Shown piece by piece: positions 8,901-18,081 of a stretch of DNA of 64,000 bases. The notes below the pieces were generated by a model, which was not told where the DNA came from, did not search any database, and saw only the letters and a program-made list of their open reading frames with translations. This stretch comes from CAYQUL01 sp964568925. Its GTDB lineage: Bacteria; Patescibacteriota; Microgenomatia; UBA8517. Each line of letters begins with the position of its first letter. The first letter of the stretch is position 1. The translations under genes and the position numbers were made by a program. The DNA lies in NCBI GenBank assembly GCA_964568925.1, contig CAZMSJ010000001.1, positions 1 through 64,000 of the forward strand, in the 5' to 3' direction.

Positions 8901-9656
8901 ATGGACCAATCTACGAACGCGGTATCACCGTTTCCTACAATAAACCCTCCGGCTCCAACAACTACGATCGTTTCTCAAAGTAAACCTGGTGGAGTAAATA
9001 AAAAGATGATTGGTGCCATCATTGGTATTGTTTTATTAGTTATTGGTCTTGTGAGTGGATTGTTTTTAGTAAGTCAAAGACAACAGTTTCAGCAAAAAGC
9101 ATGGGACTGCAGTAAGTATCACTTTGTAATGACCAAAGAGGGACAAATTACAGCGGTAAACGACAGTACCAATAGTGAACCACTTCAACAGGCGGACGTT
9201 TATATAAACAATGCAAAGGCGACAACACTTGATGTACCAGCTCTAAACCCTGGACAATCAGCAGTGATTGGACAAGTAACCGTGCCAGTAAGTGGAACAT
9301 TTAGTTGGGAAGTACGAGGACTCGCTGACTGTTCTTCAACCGGAAGTTTCACGGCACAAGAAACAGCAAAGTGCGTTGACATCAAAGCATATGACGACAA
9401 GTGGACAGTTTTATCTGCAACAGAACTTACAAACTTAAAGGCAGGAAGTGTTGTGAGGTTTGCAGTAACTGGAAGTACATCAACTGGTGCATTTTCAAAA
9501 GCTCGATTCAAAATAAATGGTGTTGTTGGTACTGAAGTAACAACAAAGAGACCAGCATCAGAAGATTTCTATACTGAATATACCGTTCCAAAAGGAACAA
9601 CAACATTTACGATTTCAGCTGAGCTGTTTCACAACACCTTTAATAAGTGGTTTTAA
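8901..9656 (+). CDS. Membrane-anchored extracellular beta-rich protein
   Basis: A 251-residue protein with a Pro/Thr-rich cytoplasmic head (1-34), one membrane helix (about 37-57), then an outside part with two probable beta-sandwich modules (around 70-155 and 155-251). Cysteines at CSKYH, DCSS and KCVD could form disulfides. No family is recognised with certainty. It begins 5 bases after the LPEAG protein and ends 5 bases before the next gene, so it belongs to the same surface-protein operon. A role with pili or adhesion is inferred from context only. Confidence 0.7.
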   Translation: MDQSTNAVSPFPTINPPAPTTTIVSQSKPGGVNKKMIGAIIGIVLLVIGLVSGLFLVSQRQQFQQKAWDCSKYHFVMTKEGQITAVNDSTNSEPLQQADVYINNAKATTLDVPALNPGQSAVIGQVTVPVSGTFSWEVRGLADCSSTGSFTAQETAKCVDIKAYDDKWTVLSATELTNLKAGSVVRFAVTGSTSTGAFSKARFKINGVVGTEVTTKRPASEDFYTEYTVPKGTTTFTISAELFHNTFNKWF

Positions 9657-9661
9657 TCCCT

Positions 9662-10909
9662 ATGAAAAAATTCATATCAGAAAACAAATTAGCAGTTGGA
9701 GGAATTGGTATAACAGCAGTTCTCGCCTTTGTTGCAGTCTTTACCGCACTTCGCTTGTACTCTCTTCGTGCTCCTAATGCACCTGAAAGTAATCCAGGCG
9801 CAACTGATCTTCAGTGTCAGAACGGAGACCAAAATCGAGATCAAAACATGTGGCTTATTTGTGAATGTCCAAATGGATGTACACAAAAATGTGACACCTC
9901 AGCCGGTGGCGGTGGCTGTGGTTGGGTATGTGATCAAAATTGTCGACTTGTTCCTCGAGGGACAAACCCACAAGGGCAATGTACTCAAACTGATTATGTT
10001 CATGATGGCACCAGCAATTATTGTGGTGTAGCAAACATTAGCTGTGGCACATCATGCCAAGGAGGCGGTTCTACTCCGGTACCGACCCCAAGGGGGCTTT
10101 GTGATAACAGTTGTACAACCGATGCTGATTGTGAAGCAACAAGCCCAACAGGTGCTCAATTAACATGTAATACGACTCTCAAGAAATGTGTAAATAAATT
10201 ATGTCCAAACGATACAATTCCTGGCAATAACTGCGACTGTAAAACAGCGGTACAACAATGTGGCCAGCCATGTGGTGGTGGATATCCACTTTGTGGTGCA
10301 GGATTCACCTGTGTCTATACAAAGGGGCCAACCTGTGTTGCTTCAAGTGTGGCGAACCCAACAAGTTATTGTGTGCCACAGCCGCAAGCACCAGGCTATT
10401 CATTTGCAAACTGTGTTTCACGAGACAAACTTAATTCATATCTTGTAAAGGGAACGAAGACTGTCTTTACTCCAGCGGAAGTTCTTGAAGCATGTAGTCC
10501 ACAAGCGACATCTACGCCAACAGCAACACCAACATCGACTCCTGACATTGTTACGATGGCATGTACCGCTCTTACCTTTACCTTAACAACTGCAACAGGA
10601 ACCCCAACAGCTACTGCCACGGCCACAGCAACTGCTACGGCAACCGCCACAGCCACCGCTACTGCGACTGCGACATCTACCGCTACGGCCACAGCAACTG
10701 CTACGAGTACCGCGACAAGTACTCCTGTGGCAACAAGTACACCGACTGGAACTTCAACGGCAACGCCACGAGTAACAAACTCACCAATTGCAAAGGCAAC
10801 AGAATCACCAACACCATCACTTCCAAATGCAGGCGTTGCGTGGCCTACAATTCTCACTGCTACAGTTGGAATTCTCTTAATGGGGCTTGCGATCTTCCTC
10901 GCAATGTAA
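9662..10909 (+). CDS. Cysteine-rich surface protein with Thr-Ala stalk and LPNAG anchor
   Basis: A 415-residue exported protein. It has an N-terminal helix (about 8-30) and a strongly cysteine-rich region (about 50-280, repeated CxxxC, GGGCGW and CxxDADC-like patterns). A low-complexity Thr-Ala/Ser-Thr stalk (about 310-385) follows, then LPNAG at 387-391, a final membrane helix and almost no tail. The start is the ATG at 9662 with MKKFISENK. It is the last gene of the pilus and surface-protein run. The cysteine pattern suggests a disulfide-stabilised adhesive head, but no named domain can be assigned. Confidence 0.75.
   Translation: MKKFISENKLAVGGIGITAVLAFVAVFTALRLYSLRAPNAPESNPGATDLQCQNGDQNRDQNMWLICECPNGCTQKCDTSAGGGGCGWVCDQNCRLVPRGTNPQGQCTQTDYVHDGTSNYCGVANISCGTSCQGGGSTPVPTPRGLCDNSCTTDADCEATSPTGAQLTCNTTLKKCVNKLCPNDTIPGNNCDCKTAVQQCGQPCGGGYPLCGAGFTCVYTKGPTCVASSVANPTSYCVPQPQAPGYSFANCVSRDKLNSYLVKGTKTVFTPAEVLEACSPQATSTPTATPTSTPDIVTMACTALTFTLTTATGTPTATATATATATATATATATATATSTATATATATSTATSTPVATSTPTGTSTATPRVTNSPIAKATESPTPSLPNAGVAWPTILTATVGILLMGLAIFLAM
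10590..10770 (+). repeat. Degenerate ACN-GCN codon repeat encoding a Thr-Ala stalk
   Basis: About 180 bases of alternating threonine and alanine codons, later mixed with serine. Codon third positions vary (ACT, ACC, ACG, ACA; GCT, GCC, GCG, GCA), so the DNA is not a pure microsatellite. The hexanucleotide unit is still repetitive enough for in-frame slippage. Confidence 0.85.
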
Positions 10910-11027
10910 AAGTCACTTTACTTCTTTTTCTTTCGTGAAGGTATCTGCCTTTTCTTCACAGATATTGAGTGTCAAATTACACAGCTAATATTGTTAATCT
11001 TTCCTAAATGAAGAAACTCACTGGTGG

Positions 11028-13478
11028 TTATCTCCAACTTGGAAGCCAGTAATACGATTCGTTTAACCAGAGAGGAACAGGGAGACCAGTTAATCGTGGG
11101 AAGAAATACAAGAACACAACGCCAGCAATAATTAAGAATGGAAGTATGAGTTTTGGTGAACGAGATAGACAATAGGCAAGACTAATACAAAGGAACGGAA
11201 CAGCTGGAAAATAATGATACAAAAACATAATACGAGGAGAGAATGCCCATGGCATAAACAGACCTGCATAGGACGCAACTACGAGTGCCGCGGACTTACT
11301 TTTGTCCTTCAATGCATACCAGGACGTAAGAAAGATTGACGCCAATCCTCCCCAAAAGATAATCGGATTCCCCATCGCATAAATATTTGAAATAACACCA
11401 TTATGTTCACCACTGGTGTAGAGCCAAATTGGTCGACCTAATACTGGCCAACTCCACCACGGAGAACTGAATGGATGAGTTGCAACAAGTCCGGTGTGAT
11501 ACCACCAAATTTGTTTCTGCATTCCCCAAAAAATATCGAACGTATGTCCCGAGGTAAACATAAAGAGATATGAACCAATGTAGATGGCAACGGGAATAAT
11601 AAGGAACGAGAGATATGAAATTTTTATTCTTTTTTGTTTCAGAATAAAGGTGACAACAAGGATTGGTAGCAACCACAACGTCGTCCATTTTGCAGAAGCT
11701 GCTAAACCTAATGCGATTGAAGCAAACACAATTTTATTTTTCAAAAATAAAATAATTGTAAGAAGCAGGAAGAAGACGAGATAGATATCATTCATTCCAA
11801 TACGACTTAAGACTAGGGCCAAACCATCGAGACTAAAGAGAAATGCAGCAAGTAACGCAACCTTTTCTTTCTTAAATAATTCCTTTGTTAGGGCATAGAC
11901 CAAATACACACTCCCCGTTCCAAAAAGTGCAGCAGGCAAACGCCATCCAAAACTTGTTTCCCCTACCAAAACCATCGACATAACCATCGCAAGTTTTGCA
12001 AACGGTGGATGGGTCCATTCATATGCAAACCCTTCAGGACTTTCATTCCACCATTCCCACACCTTTATATTTCCATGCAACATTTGTCGAGCTGTGAAAG
12101 CATGGTATACCTCATCAAAGTATTCATGTTCAGGAGATACCAGAGCAAATAAACGGGTAGACAACGCCCACACAAGAATCACTACAAGGAGAATTTTTGC
12201 CGTCTTGTTTGAAATATCTTTCGCAAAAACTTTTGGCTCAGGGCTTGAAAGGAATGCTTTAACGTAGCCTACCAAACCGCCGACACGACTGGCTTTGATA
12301 AAGCCAATAAAAGACTTTGTTTTTTCTTCTTGCAAGACAATCACAAGAGACATGATATTAAGCAAAATAAAAAAGAAAATGAGAAGCGGTGAATAGCTCT
12401 CTTTAAAATTCTCTGTAATCCAGATAAAGGCATAGTTCATATTTGCGATGTATACAAAAGACAACAGCACATAGGAGATTAAAAGCTCTGTGGAAATTGC
12501 AGCCAGTGGAGCAAGTGCCACTATTGCTGGAAGTAAATGTCTCTCATGCATACGAGTGAAGAATAAAAAGTTTGCGAGAAACAGGAGGACAAGCATTTTT
12601 ATTGATGACAATTGTCGATCTCCCTTTTGTTTACGAAATTGTATGTAGCCAACAAGAGACACAAGACCAAACAGCAAGTAGCCCAAGTATTTATTGGTAA
12701 ACAGGCTTGCTCCTTCTGGTTTCCAAAATCCAAAGAGCCCCCAAAAATTAAATGCGTTTACACTTCCATATGGATATTGGTTTAGGGTTACACCAAGTCG
12801 TTCAAAGATAAACGTGACGATGTTTTGTCCATTTGAAAATGGGAAAAACAAAAGGAGGAGAACCCCCGTTGCAACGAGGACAAAAACAATCTTTTGTTTA
12901 AAACTTTTTTGTAAAAAGAGGGGAAGAAGAACCAAACCAGTTAACGCCGCTTGTGGTTTTATTGCGGAACCAATTGAAAGAAAGATTGCTGAGAGAATTA
13001 CACTTGATTCAAAACTCACGACACTTGCTAAGGAAAACAGAACGGTCAAAATATCAACTTGTCCCCACAGAGTAGAGTTAGCAATCGTTGCTGGGTTAAA
13101 CCATACAAGAACAGCACCAAACAATGCTTTGTCTGGATACTTTTTCTTCAAGATATAGTAGGTCGTTAAACCAGCAAATATGTCTGCCGTAATTGCTGGC
13201 AATTTATATAAAACTACCGTTGGTATTCCGATTGACTCGATGCCAGACAGAAATGACAAGACATATAAATATCCAGGCAAGTAATCACTCCAACTGGTGT
13301 AAAACATTGAAAAGCCATTCGTGGTAAGTGAATGTGCCCATGCAATAAACGTATTTTGATCTAGTAGCAGGGTCCCAAACTGTGCAAGTATAATGCGAAG
13401 CATGAAGGCACTAATGGCGAGCAAAAAGACCCGGAGGATAGTAGGTCCGCTTGTTGTTTTTTTCTTCTTTTTCATCAT
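11028..13478 (-). CDS. Two-module GT-C glycosyltransferase; C-terminal half is PMT (GT39)-like
   Basis: An 816-residue multi-membrane protein of two halves. The C-terminal half has hallmarks of protein O-mannosyltransferases: SPEHEYFDEVYHAF (acidic pair in the first loop), THPPFAKL, SRIGMNDIYLVFF and LAASAKWTTLWLLP. Such enzymes move a sugar from a polyprenyl-phosphate donor to an outside acceptor. The N-terminal half (about 1-420) looks like a separate GT-C module (LDQNTFIAWAHSL, SDYLPGYLYV). ATG at 13478 is chosen; TTG at 13484 is an alternative. Its 5' end overlaps the divergent gene starting at 13402 by 77 bases. The substrate is unknown. Confidence 0.8.
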   Translation of the reverse strand: MMKKKKKTTSGPTILRVFLLAISAFMLRIILAQFGTLLLDQNTFIAWAHSLTTNGFSMFYTSWSDYLPGYLYVLSFLSGIESIGIPTVVLYKLPAITADIFAGLTTYYILKKKYPDKALFGAVLVWFNPATIANSTLWGQVDILTVLFSLASVVSFESSVILSAIFLSIGSAIKPQAALTGLVLLPLFLQKSFKQKIVFVLVATGVLLLLFFPFSNGQNIVTFIFERLGVTLNQYPYGSVNAFNFWGLFGFWKPEGASLFTNKYLGYLLFGLVSLVGYIQFRKQKGDRQLSSIKMLVLLFLANFLFFTRMHERHLLPAIVALAPLAAISTELLISYVLLSFVYIANMNYAFIWITENFKESYSPLLIFFFILLNIMSLVIVLQEEKTKSFIGFIKASRVGGLVGYVKAFLSSPEPKVFAKDISNKTAKILLVVILVWALSTRLFALVSPEHEYFDEVYHAFTARQMLHGNIKVWEWWNESPEGFAYEWTHPPFAKLAMVMSMVLVGETSFGWRLPAALFGTGSVYLVYALTKELFKKEKVALLAAFLFSLDGLALVLSRIGMNDIYLVFFLLLTIILFLKNKIVFASIALGLAASAKWTTLWLLPILVVTFILKQKRIKISYLSFLIIPVAIYIGSYLFMFTSGHTFDIFWGMQKQIWWYHTGLVATHPFSSPWWSWPVLGRPIWLYTSGEHNGVISNIYAMGNPIIFWGGLASIFLTSWYALKDKSKSAALVVASYAGLFMPWAFSPRIMFLYHYFPAVPFLCISLAYCLSRSPKLILPFLIIAGVVFLYFFPRLTGLPVPLWLNESYYWLPSWR
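13389..13394 (+). promoter_or_regulatory. -10 box of the 13402 gene, leaderless type
   Basis: A perfect TATAAT with 7 bases to the ATG at 13402. No convincing -35 element is seen at the normal distance. The box lies inside the start region of the opposite-strand PMT gene. Confidence 0.6.
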
Positions 13479-14592
13479 ATTCAAACTTACGTCTGGTGGC
13501 GATACTCCATATAACTATTTTGTGAGATTAGCTGACGCCTTTGCTCATGGCCGATTATACCTCAAGAATAGTGAACCATGGTTATCGGAATTAATTCCAA
13601 CAGATTCAGGTTACTTTGTACCATATTCTCCATTTCCTGCAATAATCGCTCTGCCCTTTGTTTTCCTCTTTGGTGATTTCTCACAAACAACAATAACAAA
13701 CCTTGTTGGTGCAACGATTCCCCTTTCGATGTATCTACTCGGACGAAGAAAGGGTATGAATGCTTCTTCTCTCGTCTTCCTTACGCTCTTAACTGGTATT
13801 GGTACGATCCTTTGGTTTGAGTCAGCGGTTGGTTCAACTTGGTACTTTGGACAAGTAACGGCCGCTGCATGTCTTATGTGGGCAATATACGCGGCTACTA
13901 CACAAAAATTCCCACTCCTTGTTGGTGCACTTGTCGGAGCTGCATATATGTCGAGAGTTCACACCATTTTCTCACTTCCCTTTTTTGTCTATCTTTTAAA
14001 AGATGTTTTCTATAAAGAAAACAAAATACAATGGAAACCAGTTTTTCTCTTTGCCACTGGGCTTTCACTTTTTCTCGTCACAAACGCTTGGTATAACTTT
14101 GCCCGCTTTGGAGTTATCTGGGACCGCGGATATCTCTTAATTCCCGGGGTACTTGAAGAACCATGGTTTTCCAAAGGCATCATTCACTACTCCTATATCC
14201 CAAAGAACCTTCATACCTTGTTCCTTTCAATGCCAGTAATCATTCAGACACCTCCATACATTCAACCGTCGTGGTTTGGATTATCTATTCTTATTACAAC
14301 TCCAGTGTTTCTCTTTGCAATGAAAGCACGAGCAAAAAGATGGGATATACGACTATCCCTCCTTTCGGTTCTTTGTATTGGAACCTTTGTCTTAATGCAC
14401 GGCAATAACGGGGGCACTCAGTTCGGAGTGCGATATGCCATCGACTTTTATCCATTCCTCTTTTTTATCTTGATGGACCTCTTTCACACAAAGAAACCAT
14501 CAACCATAGCTTGGGTGTTACTGATGATTGGAATACTCATCAATACCTGGGGAGTACTCTGGATCAACTTCTTTCACTGGGTGAGCTTCTAA
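13402..14592 (+). CDS. GT-C family membrane glycosyltransferase
   Basis: A 396-residue polytopic protein with about 9-10 hydrophobic segments, the first at about 13-27. The following outside loop holds DTPYNYFVRLADAFAHGRLYL, similar to the acidic first loop of GT-C/ArnT-like transferases. No other motif allows a substrate to be named. ATG at 13402 is preferred over 13393 because TATAAT ends 7 bases before it. The first helix needs a start in this region, so the overlap with the opposite-strand PMT gene is real. It is probably involved in building a cell-surface polysaccharide or glycoprotein. Confidence 0.75.
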   Translation: MKALMASKKTRRIVGPLVVFFFFFIIFKLTSGGDTPYNYFVRLADAFAHGRLYLKNSEPWLSELIPTDSGYFVPYSPFPAIIALPFVFLFGDFSQTTITNLVGATIPLSMYLLGRRKGMNASSLVFLTLLTGIGTILWFESAVGSTWYFGQVTAAACLMWAIYAATTQKFPLLVGALVGAAYMSRVHTIFSLPFFVYLLKDVFYKENKIQWKPVFLFATGLSLFLVTNAWYNFARFGVIWDRGYLLIPGVLEEPWFSKGIIHYSYIPKNLHTLFLSMPVIIQTPPYIQPSWFGLSILITTPVFLFAMKARAKRWDIRLSLLSVLCIGTFVLMHGNNGGTQFGVRYAIDFYPFLFFILMDLFHTKKPSTIAWVLLMIGILINTWGVLWINFFHWVSF

Positions 14593-14640
14593 AGGCAAAT
14601 TGGTTGTACCAAGATAAGGAAAGAAGGTACAATGAATATC

Positions 14641-15057
14641 ATGAATCCTGCTGTCCAGGAAGCTGCGTCGACGAGTGCACACGCCGTGCCTCACACTCCG
14701 TTTGTCCTCATTGTTGAGGACGATCTTCTCCTCTCAAAAATGTATGCAGAAAAGTTTGCAATCGATGGATTCTTTACACAAGTTGTCCATGATGGAGAAA
14801 GCGCTCTTGCGACGATTAAGGCAAAGCTTCCTGATTGTGTACTCCTTGATCTTCACATCCCAAAAATTGATGGCCTTGAAGTAGTAACGAGAGCAAAGGC
14901 AGAGCTCGGGGTAATTCCGCCCTTTATTGCGCTAACCAACATTGCTGAAAAAGAGAGACGAGACCAAGCAATGGCATTGGGGGTTCGTGAATACTTAATT
15001 AAAGCAATGCTTACTCCTGAACAGGTTGTGCAGAAGGTGAAGCAAGTATTGAGTTAA
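14641..15057 (+). CDS. Single-domain response regulator (CheY-like receiver)
   Basis: A receiver domain of about 120 residues after a 20-residue flexible head, 138 in all. Seen are the acidic pocket (VEDD, 26-28), the phospho-acceptor D70 in VLLDLHIP, the conserved Thr in IALTN and the Lys in YLIKA. There is no output domain, so it would signal through protein contact. No histidine kinase is in the window. ATG at 14641 is chosen because TACAAT (14628-14633) ends 7 bases upstream; an in-frame ATG at 14632 lies within that box. Its 3' end overlaps the convergent LCP gene by 47 bases. Confidence 0.9.
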   Translation: MNPAVQEAASTSAHAVPHTPFVLIVEDDLLLSKMYAEKFAIDGFFTQVVHDGESALATIKAKLPDCVLLDLHIPKIDGLEVVTRAKAELGVIPPFIALTNIAEKERRDQAMALGVREYLIKAMLTPEQVVQKVKQVLS

Positions 15058-16123
15058 CCCATTCGTGAACACTACTCCAGTTTCCAGCCTTTGGAAGAAA
15101 GATAAACTGTTTGTTTGGTGCCTTTTTTAACGGTGGTGAATAGAGATAGGTGGAGTCAATTACGTGTGTTGCAAGTGTTCCTCTGTTTTTCAGTAAAAAC
15201 CGAGCAAGGACTGCCCCTTCTTCAGGCAAAATATCTGTTTCAATTGATGAAAACACCGCATCTCGTACTGCTATGATTCGAGGAATTGAAGTCATCGTCT
15301 CAACGGACAAGGCTTTTGATTGAATTGCTGAGATAACTTCTTGCTGCCGCGCTGCTCGTGCAAGATCATTCCCTTCATTGGGGTCAAGAGAGTGCCGGGA
15401 GCGGACATATTTTAAGGCAGTAACACCATCCATATGAGTAACCCCTTGGCTAAAAGTAATTGTTTCGTATCGACAAGCAAACGTTTTGTCCCCGTTACAC
15501 GGGTCATTCTCTTTTCCAAAGAGAGGATATCTGTTGTCAGTGAAACCTTTGGAAACAGTAACATCAACCCCACCTAATGCGTCTACTATTCCAATAAAGC
15601 CACTGTAATCAAGAACTGCCGCATATTGAATTGGGAACCCTACTACTACTCGTGCCTCTTGTTTGGCCAGAGAGAACGCTTCAATACGCCCTTTTTCCCG
15701 TCCCACAAGGTATGCGTGATTAATCTTAGCCTTCAGGGTTTCTGACCAAATATCACGTGGTATAGAGATTAAATTAATGGTGTTTTTCTTCTGATCAAAC
15801 ACAGCAACAATCATCGTATCTGTTAAGTTTGGTGTGTCGTTTAAGATGCCACCTCTTCCCAGGAGAAGAATTGCAGTTTTTCCATCAACTTGACTTACAC
15901 CATAATCAGGCAAGGTGAGAAATGATGTTAATAACGAGATACCTTGGCCATCAGTTACTTTTTGAAAAAAGAAAACTCCGACAAGAGTGATAACCAGAAG
16001 GACCAGCGTTACGCTCAAAAAAATCTTTTTCCAGAGTCCTGTTCGCGAAACTTTTACTGGTTCAGCTTCTCCCTCTTTGGGTGTGGTAACCTCTTTTGCA
16101 TGAGATTTTTTCATTTTTTTCAT
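15011..16123 (-). CDS. LytR-CpsA-Psr family protein
   Basis: LCP proteins transfer polyprenyl-linked glycopolymers to peptidoglycan or other acceptors outside the membrane. The 370-residue protein has a basic cytoplasmic head, one membrane helix (about 33-55) and the LCP domain. Its key pieces are the start of the fold (KTAILLLGRGG), TDTMIVAVFD, the arginine-rich active-site segment LISIPRDIW, and KYVRSRHSLDPNEGNDLARAARQQEVI. ATG at 16123 is chosen although the frame is open 40 codons upstream. A TACAAT box lies in that upstream part about 27 bases before the ATG. It probably acts with the envelope glycosyltransferases nearby. Confidence 0.9.
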   Translation of the reverse strand: MKKMKKSHAKEVTTPKEGEAEPVKVSRTGLWKKIFLSVTLVLLVITLVGVFFFQKVTDGQGISLLTSFLTLPDYGVSQVDGKTAILLLGRGGILNDTPNLTDTMIVAVFDQKKNTINLISIPRDIWSETLKAKINHAYLVGREKGRIEAFSLAKQEARVVVGFPIQYAAVLDYSGFIGIVDALGGVDVTVSKGFTDNRYPLFGKENDPCNGDKTFACRYETITFSQGVTHMDGVTALKYVRSRHSLDPNEGNDLARAARQQEVISAIQSKALSVETMTSIPRIIAVRDAVFSSIETDILPEEGAVLARFLLKNRGTLATHVIDSTYLYSPPLKKAPNKQFIFLPKAGNWSSVHEWVNSILASPSAQPVQE

Positions 16124-16235
16124 AAGGAGTTCTTCTCGTCTTCTCTCATGATAATTGTACCGTGACAAAAGTGCTTTGCCATAGTCACTGACAAAAAGGT
16201 TAGCCAAGTACGAGAAAACAGTGTATTGTAATTCG

Positions 16236-18056
16236 ATGAGCATAGACCTAACAACACTAAACGAACAACAGAGAAAAGCCGTAACACATGAAGGAAGCCA
16301 TTTACTCGTTTTAGCCGGAGCAGGGAGTGGAAAAACACGAGTCCTTACCTTTCGCGCAGCCTACTTACTTGAAGAGAAGAAAGCTGAACCTCAAGAAATG
16401 CTTCTGTTAACCTTTACCAACAAAGCAGCAAAAGAGATGAAGGAACGCATCATGGCATTAACGAGTCACATGCCATACTTTGCAGGTACGTTTCATAGTT
16501 TTGCTGTAAAACTTCTTCGCGTAGAAGGAAAGCACCTTGGACTCTCAGATCACTTCGTGATCTACGACACAGATGACCAAAAGGACCTTATTAAAACAAT
16601 TCTTGATGATCAGAATATTAATCCTGATTCATACAACCCAAATGCACTGCTGGCTCAAATTGGTGAGGCAAAGAATGAAATGATGTCACCGACTGAATAT
16701 GCAGCAATTGCCAGAGGAGAGTTTCAAGAAGTAGCTGCACGCGTGTATGCCCTCTATGAGGAGTATTTAAAAAAGGCACAAGCCTTGGACTTTGATGATT
16801 TGTTAATCAAGTCAGTGCAATTACTTTCAGACCACAAAGAAGTGAGAGATCGATGGCAAAACAGATTGAAGTACGTTTTTGTCGACGAATGGCAAGACAC
16901 CAATAAAATTCAATATAAGCTCGTTAAGTTACTGGTTGGAACAAAAGGATTTGTAACAGCAGTAGGTGACGCCAGTCAATCTATTTATGGATGGCGTGGA
17001 GCAGACTATCGAAATGTAAATTACATCACCCGTGATTATCCAAACATTACGGTTATAAACATGGAACAGAACTACCGTTCAACCCAAACAATCCTCACGG
17101 CAGCAAACGCTATTATTTCAAAAAACACCAGTCACCCAATCTTGGACTTATGGACTGAGAATGCACAAGGGGAACGAATCAAACTCTACAAGGCTGAAAG
17201 TGGACTTACAGAAGCAAGCTTTGTTGTTAAAAAAATTAAGGAGTTGGTTAAAACTGGTTACACCTATCAAGATGTTGCAGTTTTATATAGAACAAACTCA
17301 CAATCTCGTGTCATTGAAGAGTCGCTCTTGCATGATGGTATTCCCTACACCCTCGTTGGTGGTACAAAGTTTTATGAGCGCGCTGAAATCCGAGATGTCT
17401 TATGCTACTTACGGCTCTTAACAAACCCGAGTGACACTGTCTCCCGTGCACGAGCTGAGAAAATTGGTAAAAAGAGACTTGCTGCTTTTGAGGAATATCA
17501 AAAGAAGGCTGATATCACAAAATCAACAATCACCCTCTTAGATGATGTAATTCGAGTAACGACTTACCTTGATAAATTTGCTCGTGATAGTGAAGAGAAT
17601 CAAAGTAGACTAGAAAACATTAAAGAACTTCGATCAGTTGCATCAGAGTTTCCTATTATTTTGGAATTTTTAGAAAACGTTGCCTTAGTTGAAGCACAGG
17701 AAACAAAACATGCTGATGACCAAAATGCAGTGACGTTAATGACGTTGCACTCGGCAAAGGGTCTCGAGTTTCCAGTTGTCTTTATGGTTGGAATGGAAGA
17801 AGGGTTGTTCCCTCATTCCCGAGCATTGTGGGACACCAATCAACTGGAAGAAGAACGTCGACTTGCCTACGTCGGGATAACACGAGCAAAAGAAGTACTA
17901 TTTTTAACCTATGCAGACAGGCGTCTCTACTTTGGACAGAGATCCAGTAACCCACCATCTCGATTTTTAATCGACCTTCCACAAAAGTTGGTTGATGCCT
18001 CAGAAAATTTCACACGAGTTAAGCCTTCATACGACTTTGAAAACGAAGGGTACTAA
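16236..18056 (+). CDS. uvrD: UvrD/PcrA-type superfamily 1 DNA helicase
   Basis: A 3'-5' DNA helicase for excision repair and replication restart. Residues begin MSIDLTTLNEQQRKAV (Q motif). Walker A is GAGSGKTR, motif II VFVDEWQDT, motif III VGDASQSIYGWRGA, motif IV EQNYRS, motif V LMTLHSAKGLEFPVVF and motif VI EERRLAYVGITRAKE. At 606 residues it is shorter than the usual 700 or more; the 2B-type insert between motifs IV and V appears reduced and the C-terminus is short. One odd point is DEWQDT in place of the common DEFQDT/DEYQDT. It is divergent from the LCP gene. Confidence 0.93.
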   Translation: MSIDLTTLNEQQRKAVTHEGSHLLVLAGAGSGKTRVLTFRAAYLLEEKKAEPQEMLLLTFTNKAAKEMKERIMALTSHMPYFAGTFHSFAVKLLRVEGKHLGLSDHFVIYDTDDQKDLIKTILDDQNINPDSYNPNALLAQIGEAKNEMMSPTEYAAIARGEFQEVAARVYALYEEYLKKAQALDFDDLLIKSVQLLSDHKEVRDRWQNRLKYVFVDEWQDTNKIQYKLVKLLVGTKGFVTAVGDASQSIYGWRGADYRNVNYITRDYPNITVINMEQNYRSTQTILTAANAIISKNTSHPILDLWTENAQGERIKLYKAESGLTEASFVVKKIKELVKTGYTYQDVAVLYRTNSQSRVIEESLLHDGIPYTLVGGTKFYERAEIRDVLCYLRLLTNPSDTVSRARAEKIGKKRLAAFEEYQKKADITKSTITLLDDVIRVTTYLDKFARDSEENQSRLENIKELRSVASEFPIILEFLENVALVEAQETKHADDQNAVTLMTLHSAKGLEFPVVFMVGMEEGLFPHSRALWDTNQLEEERRLAYVGITRAKEVLFLTYADRRLYFGQRSSNPPSRFLIDLPQKLVDASENFTRVKPSYDFENEGY

Positions 18057-18081
18057 AAAGCCCCTCCGGGCTAACCCGGAG
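18056..18081 (-). terminator. Rho-independent terminator of the 96-aa minus-strand gene
   Basis: CTCCGGG (18064-18070) pairs with CCCGGAG (18075-18081). Read leftward the stem is followed by the T run at 18056-18060. It overlaps the stop codons of both convergent genes, uvrD and the 18071 gene. Confidence 0.8.

Noticed and set aside
10396..10857. Antisense frame coding for Val-Ala repeats opposite the Thr-Ala stalk
   Set aside because: It is the mirror of a codon repeat; no start signals, and the sense protein explains the sequence.
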